DNA of 10,501 nucleotides, taken from the NCBI GenBank assembly GCA_015067125.1, contig SVNB01000066.1, forward strand, positions 1-10,501. The letters are read 5' to 3'. Of this stretch, positions 6,662 to 10,501 are shown in pieces. The notes under the pieces were generated by a model. The model had not been told where the DNA came from. It made no database searches and saw nothing but the letters and a program-made list of their open reading frames with translations. Positions within the stretch are counted from its first letter, which is position 1; the number at the start of each line of letters is the position of its first letter. The stretch is from Oscillospiraceae bacterium (GTDB taxonomy: Bacteria; Bacillota; Clostridia; Oscillospirales; Ruminococcaceae). The position numbers were made by a program, and so were the translations under genes.

Positions 6662-7321
6662 TTAATCTGCCGCCGACCTGAGTTCCGCAACGGCTTTGTT
6701 ATAATCTTCTTGCTTAAACAGCGCAGAACCCGCAACAAAAATATTTGCGCCGGCATCTGCCGCTGTTTTTATTGTGTTTTTATCTATGCCGCCGTCCACC
6801 TGAATATTTACGGCAAGATCTTCTTTTTCTATAATTTCGCGCAGGGCTTTAACCTTCGGCATCATATCTGCCATAAAGCTTTGGCCGCCAAAGCCGGGTT
6901 CTACCGTCATAACAAGAACCATTTCTATAAACGGAAGATAGGGCACAACTTTTTCATAAGGGGTGCCGGGTTTAATTGCTATTGCCGGAAGCACGCCGAA
7001 TGATTTTATTTTTTCTATAACGGCCATGGTGTCATCTTCGCATTCAAGATGAAAAGTTATTCTGTCCGCGCCGCCTTTAACAAAATCCTCTATGTAATCA
7101 ATGGGATGAGAAATCATAAGATGGGTATCAAAAAACATCTTATTTACTTTGCGCAGACTTTTCATAATCGGCGCGCCATAGCTTATATTGGGAACAAAGT
7201 GCCCGTCCATAACGTCGATATGAAGTTGGTCTGCCCCGGCCTTTTCCATTGCGGCACATTCTTCTCCAAGTTTTGCAAAATCCGCAGAAAGAATGGACGG
7301 AGCAATGATAACATCTTTCAT
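6662..7321 (-). CDS. rpe: Ribulose-phosphate 3-epimerase
   Basis: A 219-residue TIM-barrel enzyme that interconverts ribulose 5-phosphate and xylulose 5-phosphate in the pentose phosphate pathway. All expected residues are present: Ser9 (APSILSADF), His34, Asp36 and Met38 in HIDVMDGHFVPN (34-45), His67 (THLMI), VEPGFGGQ (140-147), and the catalytic Asp176 in VDGGI. Full length, cytoplasmic. The ATG follows AAGGAGA at about 9 nt. It is the promoter-proximal gene of the Rnf-like operon. In many Firmicutes rpe sits in the prpC-prkC-rsgA cluster, so this placement is less common; co-transcription may be simple adjacency. Confidence 0.96.
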   Translation of the reverse strand: MKDVIIAPSILSADFAKLGEECAAMEKAGADQLHIDVMDGHFVPNISYGAPIMKSLRKVNKMFFDTHLMISHPIDYIEDFVKGGADRITFHLECEDDTMAVIEKIKSFGVLPAIAIKPGTPYEKVVPYLPFIEMVLVMTVEPGFGGQSFMADMMPKVKALREIIEKEDLAVNIQVDGGIDKNTIKTAADAGANIFVAGSALFKQEDYNKAVAELRSAAD

Positions 7322-7393
7322 ACAAAAACATCTCCTTATAACCGGAATATAAGTTCTGCCTTTTTATTATTATAAAATATAATTTTACAGTTT

Positions 7394-7422
7394 ATTTTAC
7401 CAAAAACCAAATAAAAGGTCAA
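7394..7422 (-). promoter_or_regulatory. Sigma-A promoter of the rpe/Rnf-like operon
   Basis: On the - strand, TTGACC (-35, 7417-7422) and TAAAAT (-10, 7394-7399) are separated by exactly 17 bp, each 5/6 to consensus. Transcription would begin near 7387, giving a leader of about 65 nt. The leader holds a small hairpin (CTTATA / TATAAG) whose 3' arm touches the rpe ribosome site; it is too weak to call a regulator. Confidence 0.75.
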
Positions 7423-7464
7423 CAAAAAAGACGGATTAAGTAAAAATTGGAATATGGGTGTCAC

Positions 7465-7495
7465 TTTTGTTAACAAAAAATTTTCATTTTAAAAT
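7465..7495 (+). promoter_or_regulatory. Putative + strand promoter with overlapping palindrome
   Basis: TTGTTA (7467-7472) and TAAAAT (7490-7495) are 17 bp apart and could drive the AKR-like gene. The -35 lies in a perfect 14-bp palindrome, TTTTGTTAACAAAA (7465-7478), a possible operator. An alternative or second start is the extended -10 TGG TAGAAT at 7527-7535, which lacks a good -35. Confidence 0.4.
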
Positions 7496-7526
7496 CCGCT
7501 TTTTTCGTCATCTTATTGCAAAAAGG

Positions 7527-7535
7527 TGGTAGAAT
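7527..7535 (+). promoter_or_regulatory. Putative extended -10 for the AKR-like gene
   Basis: TGG TAGAAT (TGn plus a 5/6 -10 hexamer) would start transcription near 7541, about 28 nt before the TTG start codon. No matching -35 is visible at 16-18 bp, so it would depend on the TG extension or an activator. Confidence 0.35.
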
Positions 7536-7554
7536 ATACAAAAGAATCAGCATT

Positions 7555-7560
7555 GGGGGC
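7555..7560 (+). promoter_or_regulatory. Ribosome binding site for the TTG start of the AKR-like gene
   Basis: GGGGGC lies 8 nt before TTG 7569. It is G-rich but not the AGGAGG seen before other genes here. With a TTG start it suggests weak translation. The in-frame stop at 7530 and the lack of any ATG until residue 171 leave TTG as the best start. Confidence 0.5.
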
Positions 7561-7568
7561 GTTTTTTC

Positions 7569-8420
7569 TTGCGGTATAATTCCAGTGGCTTTTATGAAGA
7601 AAAACTAAGCTTCCTTGGCCTTGGCGGAAGCACTTTTCCCACAGATGAAAACGGTTTGCCGGATGAAGAAAAATGCTCCGCGCTTTTTAAAAAAGCATTT
7701 AAAGAAGGCGTGACCTTCTTTTTTGTGCCTTTTAATGCAGAAAGCGGCGCAGAAGCCCTTTTTGGAGAAAACCTTTCTTGCTTAAACCGTGATGAATATT
7801 TTCTTTCCGGAGGAATCCCCGTTGATTTTCTTAAAGGCAAAAATGCCGCGGAAGTTTTTTCCGAACAGCTTGCCCGGCTTAAAAACGGATATTTTGATTA
7901 TTACATAATCGAAAACATCGGCAAAGAAAATTTTTCTTATTTCATCGAAAATGATCTTTACGCCGTTTTTTCCGGCCTTAAAGCTTCCGGAAAAATCCGT
8001 CATCTTGGCTTTTCTTTTTCCGGAACGGAAGAAGAATGGCGTTTTCTTTTAAACAGCTATGTCTGGGATTTTGTAAAAATGGATTTTAATTTTTACAAAT
8101 GGGATCACCTTGGAGCAGATAAGCTTTACAGGGATCTTCGCAAAAAGGAAATTCCGTTTATCGCTTCGGATCCGTTTATGGGCGGATTTATTCTTGATCC
8201 GCCGGAGGAGTTTCTGGAAATTCTGCATAAAGGCGATCCGCAGTATTCCATGGAAGAATGGGCGCTGCGCTGGTTTTTTGATAAAAAAGGCCTGCTTTGC
8301 ATCATTGCGGATTCTTCTTCTGCAGAGCAGTTTTCCAATTATTCCGATATCATTTCTTCCAGCAAAACGCTTAATTCCCAAAAAAAGCACTATTTAAAAG
8401 CCGCTTCGGAAGTGCTTTAA
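7569..8420 (+). CDS. Aldo/keto-reductase-fold protein lacking catalytic residues
   Basis: A 283-residue protein with TTG as start. The AKR pattern is clear end to end: LSFLGLGGSTFPTDENG (13-29), FSEQLARLKNGYFDYYIIEN (97-116), SGKIRHLGFSF (140-150), ASDPFMGGFILDPP (199-212), and EEWALRWFFDKKG (229-241). It resembles the YakC/ferredoxin-tailed AKR branch but ends before any 4Fe-4S domain. The catalytic tetrad appears absent: the Asp and Tyr of FDTAxxY become Phe52 and Phe55, the Lys of ATKLP becomes Gly82, and the His of YLLH becomes Glu115. The reading frame is long and uninterrupted, so this is a maintained divergent protein, not an obvious pseudogene. It may bind a ligand or nucleotide without reducing it. 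It is transcribed divergently from the rpe/Rnf-like operon. Confidence 0.82.
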   Translation: MRYNSSGFYEEKLSFLGLGGSTFPTDENGLPDEEKCSALFKKAFKEGVTFFFVPFNAESGAEALFGENLSCLNRDEYFLSGGIPVDFLKGKNAAEVFSEQLARLKNGYFDYYIIENIGKENFSYFIENDLYAVFSGLKASGKIRHLGFSFSGTEEEWRFLLNSYVWDFVKMDFNFYKWDHLGADKLYRDLRKKEIPFIASDPFMGGFILDPPEEFLEILHKGDPQYSMEEWALRWFFDKKGLLCIIADSSSAEQFSNYSDIISSSKTLNSQKKHYLKAASEVL

Positions 8421-8550
8421 AAAAACGGATGCGGGAACGTTATGCCTTTTGCGCAAACCCGTCCCCGCTATATAAAGTCCGTTTGCCGGACACGATATAT
8501 CCTATGCAGGGCATATTCTATTTGCTCTGGTTTATATTTTTTCATTCCTC

Positions 8551-8592
8551 AAAAGCAAAATCCGTCCGATTATCCGGACGGATTTTGCTTTT
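8551..8592. terminator. Strong bidirectional terminator overlapping the tadA end
   Basis: A perfect 18-bp stem (8551-8568 with 8575-8592) closes a 6-nt loop, ATTATC. The + strand side is followed by more T (TTCTTTT); on the - strand the arm ends in TTTT. It ends the + strand AKR-like transcript and the - strand tadA transcript. The tadA stop codon (8570-8572) lies in the loop and start of the stem, so the last tadA codons form one arm. The 130 bp between 8421 and 8550 hold only weak hairpins (GCGGGAACG/CGTCCCCGC at 8431-8468; GTCCG/CGGAC near 8477-8491) without T-runs. Confidence 0.92.
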
Positions 8593-9043
8593 TTCTTTTA
8601 TCACGCAGTTTTGCAAAAAAATCGCTTAACAGGGCGGAACATTCTTCTTCAAGAACACCGCTTTCAACTTCCGGCCTGTGGTTATACGGCATATCAAAAA
8701 GATTGGCAAGCGAACCGCAGGAACCGGCTTTTGGGTCCGGCGCTCCGTAAACAACTCTTTTTATTCTGGAATTGATTATGGCACCGGCGCACATGGGGCA
8801 GGGTTCCAAAGTAACGTAAAGGTCGCACTTCCAAAGGCGCCAGCCGCCAAGGTTTTTGCAGGCTTCGTCTATGGCCATAATTTCTGCATGGCGCAGGGCG
8901 TTTTTATCCGTTTCTCTTCTGTTCATGCCTCTGCCGACTATTTTTCCTTCCCACACGGCAACCGCACCAACGGGAACTTCGCCCATTTCAAAGGCTTTTT
9001 TTGCAAGCAAAAGCGCTTCGCGCATATATTCTTCGTCTGTCAT
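8570..9043 (-). CDS. tadA: tRNA-specific adenosine deaminase
   Basis: A 157-residue cytidine-deaminase-fold enzyme that converts adenosine 34 of tRNA-Arg(ACG) to inosine. The zinc and proton-shuttle sites are intact: His52-Ala-Glu54 (RHAEIMAI) and PCPMC (81-85), preceded by LYVTLE. Also typical are GEVPVGAV (21-28), the N41 of GMNRRE, and VVYGAPDPKAGSCGS (97-111). Full length. The basic C-terminus (KLRDKRKKQNPSG) is partly encoded by the terminator stem. The ATG has GAGG at about 7 nt. It is 20 bp downstream of the CPBP protease gene and so probably co-transcribed with it. Confidence 0.95.
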   Translation of the reverse strand: MTDEEYMREALLLAKKAFEMGEVPVGAVAVWEGKIVGRGMNRRETDKNALRHAEIMAIDEACKNLGGWRLWKCDLYVTLEPCPMCAGAIINSRIKRVVYGAPDPKAGSCGSLANLFDMPYNHRPEVESGVLEEECSALLSDFFAKLRDKRKKQNPSG

Positions 9044-9063
9044 AAAAAGTCCTCGCTTGCAAA

Positions 9064-10119
9064 TCAGATTATATAAATGTATGGCAAAGTCATAATAAAC
9101 GCGGCAATCATCGCCACAATAAGCGCCGGGGAAGTTGCAAAGAAAATCGTTTTTCTTCCGGGAGAAAGCACCCCCGGAGCTTTTTCGAACCGGAACATAT
9201 CCTTATATTTCATCAAAAGCAAAGCCAGCGCAACAACCGCAAGTATAACAAAGATAAAATTATACGCAAGGTTTATTATAATCTGGGTTTCTTCCGGCAA
9301 ATCATACACAAAAAATTCGAACAGCAGTGCAGTCGCGTTGTTGATAAAATGCGTTATAACGCCCACCCAAAGAGAACCTGTGCGCATTACAAAATATCCG
9401 ATGCAAAGTCCCAGAATAAACGCATAGGGCATCTGTATAAGGTTAAGGTGGAATATTCCGAAAATAAGCGCAGATGCCAGCAGCGCAAAAATATCGCCGA
9501 ACCTTCTAAGGCTTTGCATAATTATTCCGCGGAAAATCATCTCTTCGATAAAAGCCGGCGCCACCGCAAGGTTAATAAAATAAAGCACAATGCCGGCAAC
9601 AGTAGCCGGTGTTTCATATTCCGGCATTGTAATGCCTATTCCCACCGCTTCAAGGCCTATCTGCAAAGCGCTTGTAACGTAAGAAGCCGCAACGCAGCCG
9701 CCCAGACACACAAGCACTCCGCCAAAAGTAAGATCCGCTTTTGATTTTTTAAACGGCAGCGCAACTTTAAGCGGCATTTTTATAGCAAGAGTATAAATTC
9801 CAAATGGAAAAAGCAAAGAAAAAATATAGATGATAAGATTAAAAGTCCATTCCACCGTTTCGGAACCGTAAAAAACTCCGCCGATGTTTGCTTCCGGATA
9901 AAGCAGCATCATCGCCACGGCATAAATTGTTCCCGCAACAAGGGATATGGCAACGTATCCAAGGGCCGCAAGACCTATGCCGTTGCCGGATTCGCGCACA
10001 AGGCGTTTTTCTCTTTTCCACAGGGGTTCCACATAAGGGCGGTAAAAACCGTTGCCGGCATGATAAACCGTTCCGTGTTTTTCTTCCGGCGCGGGACCGC
10101 TTTGGTCATAATATGTCAT
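9064..10119 (-). CDS. CPBP-family intramembrane metalloprotease
   Basis: A 351-residue polytopic membrane protein of the CAAX-protease/bacteriocin-processing (CPBP, Abi) family. The three signature motifs are present: EEMIFR (Glu192, Glu193, Arg197), FGIFH (Phe220-His224), and HFINN (His257-Asn261); these hold the catalytic glutamates and metal-binding histidines. About eight or more helices are predicted by eye between 48 and 350, after a hydrophilic cytoplasmic head of about 45 residues rich in Tyr, Pro and charged residues. The substrate cannot be told; known members act in prenyl-protein processing, bacteriocin immunity or membrane signalling, and no bacteriocin gene is visible nearby. 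The ATG has GGAGG about 9 nt upstream. First gene of a two-gene unit with tadA. Confidence 0.88.
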   Translation of the reverse strand: MTYYDQSGPAPEEKHGTVYHAGNGFYRPYVEPLWKREKRLVRESGNGIGLAALGYVAISLVAGTIYAVAMMLLYPEANIGGVFYGSETVEWTFNLIIYIFSLLFPFGIYTLAIKMPLKVALPFKKSKADLTFGGVLVCLGGCVAASYVTSALQIGLEAVGIGITMPEYETPATVAGIVLYFINLAVAPAFIEEMIFRGIIMQSLRRFGDIFALLASALIFGIFHLNLIQMPYAFILGLCIGYFVMRTGSLWVGVITHFINNATALLFEFFVYDLPEETQIIINLAYNFIFVILAVVALALLLMKYKDMFRFEKAPGVLSPGRKTIFFATSPALIVAMIAAFIMTLPYIYII

Positions 10120-10219
10120 AGGGAAGTTCCTCCGTAAATATTTTCTTTTTTTACAATAACATAAAATCGCTTATAAAAAAACCTTTCATTTGTAAATTTT
10201 TATTTAATTGCCGCATTTG

Positions 10220-10233
10220 TGCAACCGCTTTAA
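10220..10233 (+). promoter_or_regulatory. Upstream cre-like operator (weaker copy)
   Basis: TGCAACCGCTTTAA matches 11 of 14 positions of the CcpA cre consensus TGWAARCGYTWNCW. It is identical at 12 of 14 positions to the second copy exactly 35 bp downstream. The central CG and arrangement fit a LacI/GalR-family operator. Confidence 0.45.
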
Positions 10234-10254
10234 GTTTTTTGCTGTCTTTATTGA

Positions 10255-10268
10255 TGAAAGCGCTTTAA
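10255..10268 (+). promoter_or_regulatory. cre-like operator upstream of the lipoprotein gene
   Basis: TGAAAGCGCTTTAA matches 13 of 14 positions of the CcpA cre consensus and contains the perfect palindrome AAAGCGCTTT (10257-10266). It ends 27 bp before the lipoprotein ATG. No convincing -35/-10 pair was found around it, so the sign of control is not deducible. The divergent CPBP promoter must also lie in this 176-bp gap (candidate TTTACA 10191-10196 / TATAAG 10170-10175 on the - strand, spacing only 15). Confidence 0.6.
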
Positions 10269-10295
10269 AAATTTTCCGCAAAGGAAGTGAAAATT

Positions 10296-10501
10296 ATGAA
10301 AAAACTTGTTTCTTTGGTTCTTGCGGCAGTGCTTTTGCTCTGTTCCTGCGCAGATGAAACAAAGCCCGCTCCGGAGGAAGTTCTTCCGGAATCGGAGATA
10401 AACTATTCCGTAAACTTCTGCCTGCTGGATTTTAAAGGGAAAATTTACGATGCCGCCCGCTGCGGTGAAAAGCTGTTTTTTTCCGTATATGATGAATCCA
10501 T
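10296..10501 (+). CDS. Lipoprotein, 5' part only (cut by window edge)
   Basis: An open frame from ATG 10296 to the window end, 68 codons visible. AAAGGAAG lies 8 nt upstream. The start is a lipoprotein signal: MKK, a hydrophobic stretch (4-15), and the lipobox LCSC with Cys18 as the lipidated residue. After it comes an acidic Pro/Glu linker (ADETKPAPEEVLPESE) and then a folded-looking segment (NYSVNFCLLDFKGKIYDAARCGEKLFFSVYD). The protein would be held on the outer face of the membrane. I do not recognise the family; two cysteines (Cys45, Cys58) follow the linker. The tandem cre-like sites upstream hint at carbon-source control. Confidence 0.8.
   Translation, partial: MKKLVSLVLAAVLLLCSCADETKPAPEEVLPESEINYSVNFCLLDFKGKIYDAARCGEKLFFSVYDES

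Noticed and set aside
5798..7003. Long + strand open frame (401 codons) opposite rnfC-like and rpe
   Set aside because: It crosses two genuine genes and the boundary between them. No ribosome site or recognisable domain, so an antisense shadow.
7459..7476. Possible Rex redox operator near the Rnf-like operon
   Set aside because: Only the TTAACAA half fits. The other half matches about 4 of 7 bases with the wrong spacer, so it is not called a Rex site.
8429..8629. Small + strand open frame between the AKR-like gene and tadA
   Set aside because: It runs through the terminator hairpin into tadA, has no ribosome site and looks like translated non-coding sequence.
1..10501. Abundance of TTCCGG/CCGGAA hexamers across the window
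   Set aside because: They mostly arise from favoured CCG (Pro), GAA (Glu) and TCC-GGA (Ser-Gly) codons in these proteins, and no regular spacing or intergenic enrichment was seen.
1..10501. Search for tRNA/rRNA genes, CRISPR arrays, IS elements and attachment sites
   Set aside because: No cloverleaf, regularly spaced repeat, transposase frame or long flanking direct repeat was found.

Overview
The window reads as a low-to-mid GC Firmicutes chromosome, most likely an anaerobic Clostridia-type (gut) bacterium. The grounds are the strong AGGAGG-type ribosome sites before nearly every gene, the ATGA/GTGA start-stop overlaps, the rho-independent hairpin/T-run terminators, the CcpA-like operator motifs, and the protein families present (Rnf-type membrane subunits, DUF4015, CPBP protease, M14 cell-wall-type peptidase). 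Nothing indicates a phage, IS element or CRISPR array, and codon use looks uniform.

Layout. 1-60: terminator of a gene left of the window. 86-979 (-): M14 zinc carboxypeptidase, divergent from 1058-1588 (+): Nudix ADP-ribose pyrophosphatase. 1622-1655: bidirectional terminator between converging units. 1670-7321 (-): a tightly packed six-gene operon read right to left: rpe, an RnfC-like iron-sulfur protein, RnfD-like, RnfE-like, RnfA-like, and a membrane-anchored DUF4015 glycosidase-like protein. It has a good sigma-A promoter at 7394-7422. 7569-8420 (+): a divergent aldo/keto-reductase-fold protein with a TTG start. 8551-8592: a perfect 18-bp terminator stem serving both converging genes. 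8570-10119 (-): tadA preceded by a CPBP intramembrane protease in one operon. 10296 to the right edge (+): start of a lipoprotein gene, with two tandem cre-like operators upstream.

Main point. The operon keeps the canonical Rnf gene order C-D-(G)-E-A-(B) but lacks rnfG and rnfB, and nearly every recognised redox site of the remaining subunits looks lost. RnfC lacks its N-terminal domain and the glycine-rich NADH/FMN loop, although both [4Fe-4S] motifs are intact. RnfD has Tyr where the flavinylated Thr should be. RnfE lacks both cluster cysteines and RnfA lacks one of two. It looks like a remodelled Rnf descendant, not a working ferredoxin:NAD+ oxidoreductase, and may be an uncharacterised membrane system. 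The neighbouring AKR-fold protein has likewise lost all four catalytic residues. All residue comparisons were made by eye against remembered family sequences and need proper alignments.
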